64,000 nt of DNA, taken from positions 128,720 to 192,719 of the forward strand of contig NMRA01000320.1 of NCBI GenBank assembly GCA_002633005.1. Direction: 5' to 3'. Made by a program: the position numbers and the translations under genes. Below the pieces are notes generated by a model, which worked only from the letters and a program-made list of their open reading frames with translations, was not told the DNA's origin and ran no database searches. Of this stretch, positions 1-15,200 are shown one piece after another; position 1 is the first letter of the stretch, and the number at the start of each line of letters is the position of its first letter. Source of the DNA: Phoronis australis. Lineage: Eukaryota > Phoronida > Phoronidae.

Positions 1-70
1 TTACTATCACTGCTCTTAAGAAGATCCTGTGTTAATCCTAAAGCAGATATGATGTCCATACCGCGTAAAC

Positions 71-297
71 CTTCAGTACTCCAGTTTTGCCACTGTCAGT
101 AATAGAGAAGTATGTCCTATCGTCCTCCTTGGGCAAACTGAAAAAGAGGCCACCCTCGTCGGGGTCATTACAGACCACAGTGAAGATGGTGGCACCTTTA
201 CTGAGGCTCTCTGACATGGTGGTTTTGTACACAGACTTGGTGAACTTGGGAGGGTTGTCGTTGATGTCAGATATGTCAATTGTGGCTGTGGCAGAGG
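71..297 (-). CDS. Cadherin exon 19 (last in window)
   Basis: Acceptor ctctttcag, donor gtttac. Encodes ATIDISDINDNPPKFTKS, then SESLSKGATIFTVVCNDPD. Leaves in phase 0; the next exon lies beyond position 1, so the coding region is incomplete here. Confidence 0.9.
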
Positions 298-3200
298 CTG
301 AAAGAGGCCATGGAGGAGTTAACACAAGAAAACTAAGAGGCAAAACCAGAGAGTCAAATACAACTCATCGCTCACTCTAGCATTTCAAAAAATTGAATCC
401 ACATGTTTGGCTTAACGCAAAATCTTAATTTTTAGTTTAACATATGAACCACTGACCCGTAAAAATACACCACTCATAGACATGAAGTAAATGAAATTCA
501 CTATATAATGCTCCATAATAAAATGATCATGCTTGACCTGATAAAGATAATCGGGCAAATCCATACTGCCGTGTTAGGTGAAAAATACCATGCAATTGTC
601 TTATTAAATGCTGTAACATTTCTGCTGTATTTTCAGCATGACACAAGACAGAGAATACCATGTAATCACGATATTACACACAACAAACTGAGCAGGTGCA
701 CAGTGCAGAATGAGGGGGAGAAATGACGTGAAAATGCACAAATATGCTTTTTGTTTGGATATAATGTCCGATTAGTCTTGATGAAACAAGGATTTCTAGT
801 TTCCTTAAATTAGAATACACAATCCAATTCAAGATCACTCAGTTCCATGTGGAGGATTCTTACCGCTACGAGGCGTGCTTCCTTTGTCGGTGGCCACAAC
901 TATCACTGTCAACTGTGGTGTCGATTCCCGGTCTAGGTTGTCCACGTTTGTTTTTATCTCACCAGTGACTGTGTCGATTTTAAACTTGTCCTTATTCGGT
1001 CCGTCACCAAGGGAATAGATAAGTTCTGCATTCACTCCTTCATCAGCATCAGTGGCCGATACTGACATCACTGTGGTGTCTACAAGAACCATTTAAAACT
1101 CCAATAACTAGGTGAAATGTTACAAACACTCAAACACAAATTGTATTAGGAACCCTTGCAATAACAGAGGAGACCATTCGGTAACATTAAAGATGGCACT
1201 GCAGTCTACTGAACTCACAAGGGCCATTGGCATGAAATATTCCAAAACCATATCCAGAATCATCTGAACATAAAAAACTTAAGGTAAGACTTGAAACCCT
1301 AGATCAGTGGTTCCAATGGTTCTTGCAATGCCTTAGCAGTTTCATGAGACAAGCATAGTCATGTAAAGTGCAATTATACCGAGACACCATAAGAATATCA
1401 AGACAAAAAGATTCCGTTCCGGTGTTGTTTAAAGCTACTTTCATGATGACAACGAGCGCTTTCAACGTAAGTCTTTGTACGGTAACAAAACCTAACCATT
1501 TATTATATAGGCAATTTATGAGATCAATGCAAGATTGTTGCTCTAAATAGAAGAAATCAAATTTACAAGTGTAACAATGCCATACAAGCATTAACTAACC
1601 TACAGGGCTTCCTTCCGGTACTTGACCGTTTAGACTAGCCTGGTTAAACACAGGTGTGTTGTCATTAATGTCAATGGGTGTAATCTTTATGAGAGAGTAA
1701 CCCGCAAGAGTCACGCGTGAGCCCGCCGGATTTACTCCTGGCTCATCAAAAGCAATGACGTTGACTGAGTAACTGCCTCCATTGGCGTCACGGTCCAGGG
1801 TCTTCAGTAGACGCACTTCCCCCGTATCCCTGTCAATGTCTAAGAATCCGTCATCTTTCAGCTGTCCAGCCAACTTATACCAGATTTTGGTTAAGCTAGC
1901 ACGGTCTTTGTCCGCGTCTGTGGCTGACACCTGCGGAGACCGAGACGTGTAGACAAGTATGAGAGGGGAGTAATGAGATAATGTACCTATGTATTCCAAC
2001 AAAATAAAATGCAGAAAACTACTCTAAGAGACTCGGACAGGAAATACAATTGCATAAATGAAGTAAATTCAGAAAGGGGAGTCTCTCAAGGAAAGCACGG
2101 AAATCAAAACAAAAAATACAGATGTACGGAAAGAAGGCCTACAACTCAAGTGACAATACATAAACAAACTTAAGTGCAATCTATATACACAAAGGTCCAA
2201 TGATAAAATGTACAAAATATCAAGTCAAACTGTTTTACTTTATTTCTATTGGTTCATCGCACAAATTGACATTCTAGGTTTCAAGGTGCCTAACAAGGAC
2301 TCACCAAAATGAAAGGGAAAAATAAACGTTACGGACAAGGAAAGACTTTTAAAAACAATCCAACGGATGCATGTCATATCAGAGAATTGACCACTTCTAT
2401 TATTACTAATACAAATTTGTCGCTTTCTGTCTTCTCAAGCAGTCACTCAGAGTACACGCAATGTAGTGTGCAATAATGAAATTGAAAGACAATGCCATTC
2501 TTCAGCACCATGACGAGAAAGCAGACAATATGCTCCCACACTATGCTCATTCTCCTCTGTCTAACCGACACAGCTCATAAATTATTTTCCAACTCACCGT
2601 AACAATAACATTTCCGATGCTGGTAGGGTCCTCCTCCACAATGTTCTTGACTTCATACAAATCCTTGGTGAAGACGGGCGCATTGTCGTTGGTGTCCTCA
2701 ATTTTGATAACAACTGATGTCGTAGCAACATTCTTCGTGTCGGACACTTGGTAATTCAGAGTGTACTCCTGAAAATAGACGACTTAAATTACTTTACAAC
2801 ATATACAGTGATAGTTCATAGTAGCAAGCATGCAACATACAACCCTTCAATATTGCGAGATATCGGAAGCGACTGACCCAATGTCTGGTGGGCAAGACAA
2901 CAAAGACAAAACACAAATTCCTCTGTTTACAAACAACGAGACCTTGGACTTTTGTGCGAATCATTTGGCCATCCCACTGAACACGTGATTGTATGACAAT
3001 AGCAAAGAATTAAAAAGCGCTTTGTGGAGTCCCCATGGATGCCCAGACAATAATACAAAGCCAGTCAGGATTGTATTATTTTTTATACATTTATTGCCCA
3101 GACAATAATACAAAGCCAGTCAGGATTGTATTATTTTTTATACATTTATTGCCCAGACAATAATACAAAGCCAGTCAGGATTGTATTATTTTTTATACAT

Positions 3201-6200
3201 TTATTGCCCAGACAGTAATACAAAGCCAGTCAGGATTGTATTATTTTTTATACATTTATTGCCCAGATAATCATACAAAGGCAGTCTGAGGTTGGGCTCC
3301 TCAGATCTGGCTTTAACAAAAGTAAATAATTATTAACCAATAAGTATTTACTGCAATAAAATGTAACTGAAACGGAGAATGGAGGAAGGACTTTCACGCG
3401 CCATTCATACACACACTCACTCCGTGCTGATATGATGTCTGATGAAATTATGTGCTATATAAATACATACAATGTAAAAATAATAACAACAGTAGAACTT
3501 TGACCATTTCTAGAATACTAATTAAAACCATGCGCGCAGACCTCTCCATTTATCCACATTTGTGTCCGAGGTATCTGTTAAAAATGTGTTTATAAACCTT
3601 TGTAACTTCAACTTGAAATTGTTAAATAAGAGAGGCTTTTCTACCTTTGTAGTCTGATAAATGACGTACAGTGCAAGTGTAGTAATGGTATTGCAAATTA
3701 ATTCGTGATTTGAGTTAGAGTTTTGAACAACATCTAATATGTCCCAAATGGATGCAGTGACATGCAGATGGCAGAGCATACTGTCCACCAAATACTCTGT
3801 CCCCATTTACCTACAGAGTACACTAAATCATGCCACCGCCATATCAAAAACATGGTCATTAGATGGTAGTAAAAACACGCGACATTTAAACTTGCAGCCA
3901 TGAATCTAGATATTACAGCAATCCAGCAGCTCCAGCTGGAATGTAGTAATTTGACATAAAATAAGCAATTAGCGTTATTGTCACATTATTGTTGTTCATG
4001 TTCTTGTCGTTATTGTCCCTTCATTGTTATGTACCTACACCACTAAGTAATCTCAAAGATGTTTTATAACAGTTGACTATTTTCATGGATGTTATGTTCA
4101 AAAAGCTTTGTTGGACAAGCGTTCACGCAATCATGGTTCCCACGCATATATTTTGAGTTTCTCGTCCATCTCAAGTTTTTATCCTTTTTCATTTTCCACG
4201 AGTTTACGTGCACGAAAGTTTTCCCTGAATGCGAGGGAAAAATGTGGACCGTGTTGTAACAAATGAAGACAGTTGTGAAAAGACAACCATCGGCATTTTT
4301 ATAACACAGTCCCAATGTCACCTCATCAGATGTAAAGATGAATCAAGAGTCAACTCAGTCCTCCCTTATGTTAGACCTATCTTTTTGCATTGTTACCACT
4401 TTTTTACATATACTAAGCCAAGGGTCCGTTTCATGACAAGCGACTTGAGCCTCAAGTCAGAAATTACGTTACTTCACCATAACTGAATAAAGGTTCAGCC
4501 GTGTAATCATTAGCACATCACGGCCTAGAAATAATTTACACAAATTAATCTAGCAATAATCAGTATATATTCTCAGCGACTGCACTTAGCTAAAGAGAGA
4601 TTTAATCGTTTCTTACAAATAGCTGTGTGGAGTGCCAGACTAAATTTGTGACTTTTCATGAAACCGGCTCCTGTCCATTTCCCAACTGTGGGAATTAAGA
4701 AACTTGGTAATGCATAAACGTTCATTCCCACATCATAGTAAAAACATTATACAGGTTATCACATAAAGTGAGCCTCATTTTACAAAAAAATCAGTCTGCC
4801 AACTTGCAACGGTGTCGCCACTGCCAGTCATAGAAATTAGCCATTCCACAGATAAATCCAACACCACACAAGGAAACTGTTTTCTCACCTTAAAGGCGCC
4901 TTCGTAGTCAAGACCAATCTTATTGGAGATTGTTCCTGTCTGGGGGTCAACAGCAAAGAATCTGTCATAACCAGTAGTGCCCCCTGTGATGGAGTAGGTC
5001 AACTGATGCACGAGAACTGAAAGAAAACCGAACAAACTATGCAACAGAATTCACGCACAAAACTCAGTTTGATCCTAAAGGCAGAAAAGATTATTTCTTC
5101 ATGCTGTAATATAAAGTACCTTCCAAAAGGGAGCTCATTAAAACTTATAAAGCAAATTTTATAGGAAACATGACGGCGCAAAAATGCAGAAAAGTAAAAC
5201 TTATTATTATGTAACTTCATTTTCCAAAGTCTGACAACAAAGCCAGTACCACTTGGGCACTGAAGACAAATGATCACTTACGAGTGTCTGCATCATCTGC
5301 TGTCACACGGATGATGGATGACTGGATTGCATTCTCCTCTATAGTTGCGTCGTAACGAGTTTGAGCAAAGGTGGGCGCATTGTCATTGAGATCGTTGATA
5401 TTAATGATGACATTGCAAGTCTCTGTAAGAATGAAACACACGACTGGTCATACAAACAATCTCTTGGAGGAATGGCAGCTTCAAAGCAACTGCACAAATC
5501 TGTGAAGATGTATACTTTTTAATGACATACCGTGCCACAAACAGTTACAATGCACAAACTAATAGACAAACTAATGGTAGACATTATGAAGCCTCCTGTG
5601 CACCACTTCCACATTTAAGCGTCTTGACTTATACCAGAGCTTGGAATGGCCAATGGCAAAAAAGACGAAAATTTTCCAGGTGATGTATGGTTCCACAAAT
5701 AGGCTTGTGTGATAGAAATATTTTTGTGTTGTAAAACTTCACTGAAATAAATGTTTTTTGCATGAATGAAGTCAAAATAATGATAAAAAGAGATGGAAAA
5801 AGAGAGGAAATTAGAAATCAAATAAGAAAAAGTCTAAACCAAAAAACAGGAAATCTTCTTGAAAGAGGAAAATTCCAAGACTTGTTATACAGATAAAATA
5901 ACCAAGCCTCAGTCTCATGGAATGAAGTCATTGACCTTGTAAAGAGTGAGATAAAACAGGTTGTTCTTGGGAGACAAAAATATCACAGTCACTATAACAT
6001 AACATCTCTTAAGAGTTTCCTCTTCCCAACCAAACCACTTATATTTAGCGGAGCTACATGTATATCCATCTTCACGGCGATTACTCACGTGTGTTAGGTC
6101 CATTTTTGTTTGGCAAAGCTGACTGTGCTCCATCACTAGCCTTTATTTGGATAGAGTACTTAGCAGTCGCCTCACGGTCGAACACATCCTTGGTAAAAAG

Positions 6201-9200
6201 CTTTCCATCCCGCATCTCAAACTTGTCGCTGCTGCCTACATTCGGAACGATGGAATAGGAGACCTGCGATGGGAATGATCGTGAATGTAACTAAATGTCG
6301 TGTTACTGTCAATCTTTTGTAGGCAAAGGCGGGTTTCAGCAAGAGTGGAATTCAAAATTATTGAACGAAATTATTTTTTCAATTTAAATTTGAAGGCAGC
6401 AAATGTCGAGTGAGTGTGTTGAGGACGCTCACGGAGAGAATGTGGTGTGAATGGGCTGACAGCCCTCGTGGAAACCAGAACTGATGTGGTGTGAATGGGC
6501 TGACAGCCCTCGTGGAAACCAGAACTGATGTGGTGTGAATGGGCTGACAGCCCTCGTGGAAACCAGAACTGATGCGGTGTGAATGGGCTGACAGCCCTCT
6601 TGGAAACCAGCACTGATGTGGTGTGAACGGGCTGACGGCCCTCGCGGAAACCAGAACTGATGTGGCTATCCTCAGTAAAATATTTAAACAGGAATTATTT
6701 TTAGGGTTATGTAGGACGTTATTGACAAATCTGGGTATATAGCCAACTTTAAAGAAAACCATAGCATTTTAAGGGCGTAAAAAGGATAGTATCCCTTATA
6801 CAAACACCCAGTTTAACAGCCCCTTCAAAAATACCTGTACAATGTTACTACCATTCATAAATAACGGTACAATATCATTACCAAACGACTGGTACAAACC
6901 GTGTTGAAAGGTTGAGTTTTGTCTTCATCAGAAGCCTGAATGATACCAGTAACGGAAGCGCCAATCGGGGCATTTTCATTCACCGTCACATAGAATGTAT
7001 TCTTGGTGTCCACCCCATCAAACACGGGTACTTCGTCATTCTTGTCAATCAGATTAATGGTCACTTCTTGTTCAACAAACAGCTGTACAATTCCACCAGG
7101 GGCTTGTACGGTATCCTAGAAATTGTGCATAGACAAGATTCGTCTACAGTCATAAATAACCTAATCATGTGACCAACAAATTAAAAATCTGAAATGATTT
7201 CTGTGCTGACCTAGGTTCAAACCCCAGTCAACCTGCAATACGTGTTATAATATCATTTACATTATAATACAAAGCAATACATGCAAAAACCATTGAGCAA
7301 CGCTTTTCAAACTTATGCTTTTTAAAGACAGCAAAAAGCTGTTGTACCATTTGCATAATCAACTTCAGGAAACTGGGAACATCATAAAAATCAAATATGA
7401 CAATAATTAACAAAATGGAAGTATAGAGCAGGGTAACAGGAAGCACATCCCAACGTCTCATACGAGTATGAGCAGCGTAACAGGAAGCACATCCCAACAT
7501 CTCATACAAGTATGAGCAGCATAACAGGCAGCACATCCCAACATCTTATACGAGTATGAGCAGCGTAACAGGAAGCACATCCCAACATCTCATACCAGCA
7601 TGAACTGCATGCCTGACTACGGCAAATTAAACTTCGTTATTACTTACCGTGGCAACCAACCGAATTTTATACTGGGACACTTTTTCGTAGTCCAAATGTT
7701 GGCCAACTAAGAGTTTCAGTTTGGTCTGGTCCTCACCCATGACAAAGTCTCGAAGCGAGTTGGTCTCCGGTGTCTCGCCGGGCTGAATGTAGTACGACAG
7801 CAGGCCACCAGTGTTCTGTGACGTGGCTGATAAATAATAAATATATTTAAAGACATGTCACGTTTATTGCAAACAAAACACCCATTAAACAATAAATGGA
7901 TACAATAAAGTTCGAAACCAGATGTGATATTTTTAATTCCTAACACAATCTCCATTAAATGTACGACAAACAGTAATAACATTGTAAAACTGTAAGCTTG
8001 GTTGTAAAAGTCCTTTTAAAATATCATCGGTTTTATGTAGGTTTTTCACAAATCCCAAAATCTGTAGACAAAGACTGGCGAACAACAGAACTAAGGATTT
8101 CAATGGAATTTTTTGCATACCACTAAAAATTTATGAACCAACGACATCGCTGACTCGATATTATGGCGACTCAGTAAATGAAAGGACTGAGAATACGTAC
8201 AGAGCAGCTCTGTGCCTAGTGGGAGACTCGATTTGAGTGACAGCCCCATAATCTTTGACCTCGGATAAGTAGTAAACAAATTTCCACATGGTTGTGGGGT
8301 TCCAAGGTGGTTTTACTAAATCTTTTTCTCGCTACGCAGTAAATATTTCATATTTGAAGTTCCCAAGAATGAGGATAAGGTATTTTGCTAGACACACGTG
8401 AAATATTGTAAAAATAACCAATTTTTGAGGATAACACTTGAGATATCACTTGACACACAAAATTCAGTTCATGGACTAACCAGTGTAGCTGGCAACTTCA
8501 TACTGTCGGTTTACTAGCTCGCTAACTGTCAGAACCAACGGGTTGGGAGTATTCCATACAGGGGGCTTGAAGTTGCCTTCGTTGAATGTCAGAGTGACGT
8601 CTACTTCCGACGATAGTGCTCTTGGGTTTACACCCTTGTCTGTGGCTTTCACTTTCAGACGGTAATCCTCTTGCTGAAAGCACAATGTCTACCTATGAGA
8701 ACGTAGATTTACAATACCAATGAGAGCAGATTCCACACACATCTGCCAGACAGTTCAGAATCTGACAAAAATCCATGAGAATTAGAAAACTAGCATACAC
8801 TCACCAAGGACAGTTTGGAGAAGGCAAAAATCCATTAGAGTATTAGACATAATACATTTCTGCCCAATAAAATGCACACATGTATACAGCTTCTTGAAAC
8901 ATTCTGTGTCATAAACCGGCCACATTAAGAGCATGAGTTGAAACTTCTTCTAACTTGCAGATGAATTTTTGTCATTCGAAGGAAACTTTTGAGCCTTGTA
9001 AGGCGAATTTCATGGGATTTTTAAACATTTTTCAAAGGGGAATGAAGTTGATATTTGGACCCGAAACAAAGTTTTAAAGGTATGAATACATTTAAATCGC
9101 CAGCTGAAAAAGGCCCAGCCTTCACTTGCAATGAAGCACACACACAAACCTGTCTAGGAAAATGAACAACACTGTGCCTAATATGAGTGAATGTGATTAT

Positions 9201-12200
9201 TTCTTAGGAAAAAAACTACTTAAACTAAATTTGAATTCCAGAAAACTGTAGGCCTAGGTTGACCACTTACCGCCAGCAGGTCCTTGTCCAGCACAATGCT
9301 AGCAAAACCGCCCACCTTCACGACACGAAACATGTCGGGTGGGTTTTGCGACACGATGCTATACTCAATCTCCCCATTGACTCCAGTGTCTGCATCACCA
9401 GCCTTGATGGCAAGCACCTCGCGATCCTTACTCACAGATGACCGCGAGATTGTGACATCGTACTGGGCTCGCTCAAATTTAGGTGGATTGTCGTTAATGT
9501 CTTCAATTAAGACGGTGAACGTACAGATGGCATCCAGCCTTTGATTAGCATTATCTGTGGCCTTGACCGTCAGACGGAAGGATTTTTGCGTTTCATAGTC
9601 GTAGGAGGCAGCAGAGGTTATCCTGCCACTGTTGGCGTCCACACGGACAAGTTGGCTTGACAAGTCTTCAACCAGAGAGTAGGAAAGTCTGGCGTTGTTA
9701 CCACGGTCGTCGTCAACGGCCTTCACCTGAGCACAGACAAGCATTGTTAGCTAACATGTAGCTAACCAGAGCCCCACTCAGGAATTCTTCATATTACTAG
9801 AATACTTGATGCTAATATACATTATCAAAATCTCTCCGTCTCGTGCAGAATAATTCTAAGGCAAATCTCACTGTAGTAACAACAGGTGAAAACAATGGAA
9901 ACTGCCTGCTGCAGACTATGTGATCATAATGTACCATTTAGACTTTATTACAGGAAGCAGTCATGATCATGGAAATTAAAGAAACAATGGTTTGATCGCA
10001 TTATTTCAACCATATGGCAGGAGGAGTATGAACAGATGTCAGATGTTGTTTAGTTCACAAAGGCTTTCATTGAACTGTAAATATCAGTCCATATTTTCCC
10101 AATTGTCACTCCAAATGGCACACGATACAAAATGATAAGAGGGACATTATACAGAGATATAGCATTTTCAAATGGAAACCCTATTAGTCTTGAGTCTGTG
10201 GAAGGTGAAACTCGACCACAAACAGCAGCCACTGAGTAAACACAGAACAACCGAAATATTATGTACCTGAATGATAAATTGTCCTGGGATCTGGCCTTCC
10301 ATAACTTTAGGAGAATATACGCTACAATTGGGAAAATACGGAGGGGTGTTCACATCGTCGATGACTTCAATGATCAAGGTCGACGAGTTAGTGTTGGTCA
10401 CAGTGGGGGAGGAAGAGGAAGGGTTGCAGCAACTCCCGTCGTCCTTGGCGTTGATCTTCAGAGTGTAGCTGACCTCTGTCAATGAGCCCGTCAGTCTCAC
10501 GCTCCCGTCGCTTGCCACAGAGAATGGTACAGATCCCGTGCCTGAAATGGAGTAACAGAACGACACGTTACACATCAGCGACGGTGATTCTATCAGTAGA
10601 TGCAATCAATGGCCATCCGTGACAGCAGTTATACCCAATAGCAATGCATCCACGTTGTGCATCACATATAGTAAAGGTATAAGGGGTGCTCATTTTCAAC
10701 TATTTCCACGGTTATCGAATCCATTCCAAAAATCAACATCAGTTATGCTGTCTTCATTAGGAACACGTATCTCAGATTTCATAAAGGTCCACTGAAGAAC
10801 TTTGAACATCTTAAGCCAGACACATTGACAACCAATTTGATATTGGGGTAAAAACACAGATTGCCACCAGGGGTGCCGCAATGCACTTGTCTGCAAATTG
10901 GTAGCAACCATTTGATACTCTTCTCAATATGAACTCGTCTGCCACCTTTCGTGATGATTGTTCGAGCAGGTGGGCAAAGATGAATGTCACAAAGACACAA
11001 AATTAATGAAAATGACCACTGCGGGGCACAGAAAAAATCTACCTAAAACTCAGCAACAGCCATCATCTCCTACATAGAAAGCTTTTATGTCAAATGTCAT
11101 GAAGGTCTATCAAAAACAAGATACACATGCAAATATTAAAAAATTGCTGCAACGGGACACAGCAGTAGCCAGACCCATCAATGCCAAGTATTACGAAGAT
11201 CCTGGGAGTTGTTCGGGAGACACAGCAGCTGAGATCAGACACCTGACAGATGCACAATGTGAACAAATAAAAATATGGAAGGCTTGCATGCTGTTTCAAA
11301 TGAATACTCTAAAACAAGTTCAGTATTAAATCAGCGGTTTTCAAAACTAAATTTAAATGAACTTTTGAGAAGAAGAGAGTTCCGCCAAGTTTTAATTAGA
11401 AAACATCCTTACCTTGCATACAACCTCAACTGCATTTCTAGATGTAGCCAACATCAAGTTATAAAGCGATTCAAGAAATGAAAAAAGCAAAACACAATGA
11501 AGCAGTACAGAATAAAAGACTAGTTAAAACCTTACTTGGATCTAACTCGAACCTGACCCCATCTCCATCCAGATCACGCGCCTGTAGTCGCGTGACTACG
11601 GTATTTAACTTGGCCTTCTCACTCACTTCTGCGTTAATTTTTGGTCCACCGAGAAAGTAGGGCGCCAAGTCATTTACATTTTTAACTGGGACGTTGACTT
11701 GGACAGTGCTGGACCGCGGTGGGGACCCACCGTCCACCACATTCACCGTGAAAAGATACTGGTGGTTTGGCTGGAAGTCATAGTCCAGTGGCCTACAAAT
11801 AGAAATCGAGTGAGACTTCTGCACCTTCTTTAAATGAACTTCTCCACTAAAACACGCTCAAAAGACGGAGCCATTCGCCCCAACAAATGGAATGACTGTC
11901 ACATCCTGGCAACAAATATACTTCAACATCTACAATAATTTATACCCCGAAATAATGCAAACACTCAAATGGATGCCCAGTTCTCAAAGCATCACTTGTA
12001 TAACCAATGGACAGCTCAAGACACGGCCAGCGTGGCGCCTGTCAGGTTTATTACACATACTTGTTGACAAGAATGACACCCTGGTTTGTAATGTTGAAGT
12101 GGTCGTCATCAGTACTGTAAGTCAGCTCACTGTTCACTCCAGAGTCACGGTCTTGGGCCGTCACTGAAAAACATGCACAATACATTAGTACTATGCTTTG

Positions 12201-15200
12201 AAGAAGACAACAGCAGCAGCAACAGCAAACAGCAAAAACACAAAAACACCAAAACAACACCAACAACTCGGAAACAACAACAACAATAAAGCAGTTGAAG
12301 TAACATAAAAGTAAAACCCAACATTTTTTGTATTCTGGAGAATAGGTTCGTCATTGGTATCTAGAGGCATTGTAGTATATAAAATGGTCACTTACTTTTT
12401 GTCTTATATTCACTAAAACACAACTCACGGGTAACCTTACACAATTTTGCCATAATTATTGCCGTACTCTTATTCACTTGACATAACTGTCATATTCCTG
12501 TCGTACCCTATTTCATCTGTCAAATGACATTATCGATTGAACTCAAGACTGTGATAACCTAGTCAGTCCATGTATATAATTGGAGAAATAAATGACAGAA
12601 ACAATATGGTTACACCAACTATTCTACTTCGCTAATGTCATATAAATATTTAATTTGCGCAAGGCAGGGTCCTCGCTTACATTATTTTTTACATGCCTCA
12701 TCTTTGCTGTCATTCATTTAATATATGTGTTGTGCGTATAGCTCAATTCAGTCCCTTAAGGCATGTTGTTAAATGAGAAATTCAAGATGGTTGCTTACCA
12801 GTAGTTACTGGAGAGCCAAGGTCAATGTCCTCATTGACGGCTGGAGCATCAAACCTGGACAACTCAAAGCTGGGGTCGTTATCGTTCTCATCGACGACAG
12901 TGACACTCACCTAGATAGCAACATGCGTTATTACAATTATTAGTAATGTAACAGACTTGTGTTGTTACTAAAGGGGAACGCAGCCGTTTTCAATGTTACG
13001 TTTAAACTTTTAAAACCATCATTCGCCTTGTTCTGACAAGTGAGCACATTCTCAGCATTATCAAACCTTCCTCTATAGCACTGCATATCACAATCATCAA
13101 ATCAATATCCCATGAACAGTATCAGCAATTTACATAAAAATATCTCAAAGCCCAACAGGGATCTTTTTCAGGTAATATCACATATGGTCACTTTCCTGTT
13201 AAAGCATAAGTTTAGACTACAGCAACGTTTTGGGCTATTCTGAGTACAAAGTAGCCGTCACGAACTTTCAATGATCAATTTTCAAGTTGCACTTAAGTTC
13301 GCATCACTAAACTTGACACAAGAATAATTCTCAGAGTGCAAATTACAATCAAACATAAATGCCAATTTGAAATCTCAAAACCAAAATGGATTCAATTTTT
13401 CTAACAGGTGATGCTGTCGTTGTATTTTCACAATTTGAGACTGCGTGTGTTTAAGAATAACGCCTATCTTTCCCAAATTTCTCCCTGGTCAATTAAGACG
13501 CTACCCACCCTCATTGCAAGCCAACTCACCGTGGCAGAAGTGATGAAGGAGGTGCCTTGCTCCTTGGCCGTCACTGTTAGGGAATAGGACCGCTCGAGTA
13601 TATTCTCATAGTCGACGGTTTTCTGCAGCAGAATCTCCCCATTCTGTTGCAGGGAGAACTTGTTGTCTGCGTTACCATCAGCGAGCAGCTCGTACACTAG
13701 AGGGCGTGACTGGAACGATTTGGCACGAATGGTAGTCACTCTGAAAAGATCAAACCACTCTAGCACCATCTAGTATAAACAGGTTAAGGCATGGATTATA
13801 ATCCAATACAAAAAAGCGAGCAGTCAACAGTTGGCTATCCATTCAGATCTCAATATCGTCTACTAAAACTGATGAAATTGTAAAACAATGTATCTTAGAT
13901 CATACATCATACGCACGTCTGGGCAAAGGTTGCTTACATCTCCTGTGAACAATGCTGCGTGAATCTGAGAGACTCGGTATTGTCATTACAACCAATCGAA
14001 AGTCCATACAATGCTTAACACAGCCTAAAACATTAACAAACAAAATCTCAGATTTCTCAAATGTATTTCACACTATCACTCACAAAGTGTTGACCTTCTG
14101 GTCCTCCTTGACCTGTGCCTTGTACGTATCCTCCATAAATTGCGGTGCACGTTCGCCTACTTTGATGCTGACCTCCTTGGTCACTGACCTTTGAATAGTA
14201 GGGGCGGCACCTTCGTCTTGAGCATAGACCTTCAGCTTGTACTCAACACCTGGCGTGTGATTGTCGTTATTGTTGGTTATCCAGCCAGTGGTTGGGTTGA
14301 GATTAAAGTTAGCAGAGTCCCCATCTGGATCAGTGAGTCAAAAATACTAGGTAAGCAATGGGAAGAAAGTTAACAGCATAACGGAATTATGACAACAAAA
14401 GATAATCATAATCACGACGACAAAAATTCAGAAACATTCTTGAATGTTTTACTGAAAGCACGTTTCCCATGATGAGGGCAAGTGCAGACAAGAGCCACAC
14501 CCCTTGAATGCAAATTACCTCAGCTCATAGCTCAAGTCTGCAGTAAAGTGAATCGCGAGGCTTTGAGGAGAGCGTCTCACTTGGTGGCTTTCTTCCATTT
14601 GGTGTGCACAATGGTCACAGCATGTGGGTGAAGTGAACTATATGCTTAGCGGATTACCTTCTGTAGCCAATGAAAATGGATTATTACATTGCCTGGCTAT
14701 AACAAATCTCTCTTGCTGGCTTACTGTAATCATGTGTACTGCATTGACACTGTTTACTACAAACGTAATAAATAGATCAGTGAGAATTTTGCTCGCTGTG
14801 TGCAGGCAACCCGCATCGAGCAATGAGTCTAGTTATACTTCACTAGAGGATGACAGGTCAGCTCACAGCTTCTCAGCAAATGTCAAAATACTGCCATGTA
14901 ATTCTTCAATACAAAAATAGACACTTCTTAATGACTCAAATCACTGCGCAAGTACAAAGTCTTCCTAAGGAGACTCCAAAAACAGCATTAGCCATAAATG
15001 TCAAGCAAACTGTGGTTATCAAAGTATCATGTATTTATGTTATGGTAGTGCTTGCCTATTAGTAGCACCTGTTTCACCATTGAAATAAAATATACCTGTT
15101 TCCATGTAGAACATGACTTTGCTTGTTGTGTCAGGGTCGGTGGCACTCAGCTGAAACACATTTATGTTTTTTGGTGTATTAGCACCAACGGTGGCCAACA

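Noticed and set aside
6371-6762. Open frames with a repeated Pro/His/Ser peptide
   Set aside because: Produced by the 44-bp minisatellite; the peptide changes frame every unit and there is no splice or domain support.
3041-7605. CRISPR-like regularly spaced repeats
   Set aside because: The arrays are pure tandem repeats without unique spacers, in animal introns.
12051-12391. Cys/Val/Leu-rich open frames suggesting a membrane protein
   Set aside because: Translation of CAA/CAG-rich simple sequence in an intron.
14084-14095. Alternative donor aag/gtcaac for cadherin exon 3
   Set aside because: It puts exon 4 out of frame; gtgagt eleven bases downstream in the transcript restores a clean cadherin sequence.
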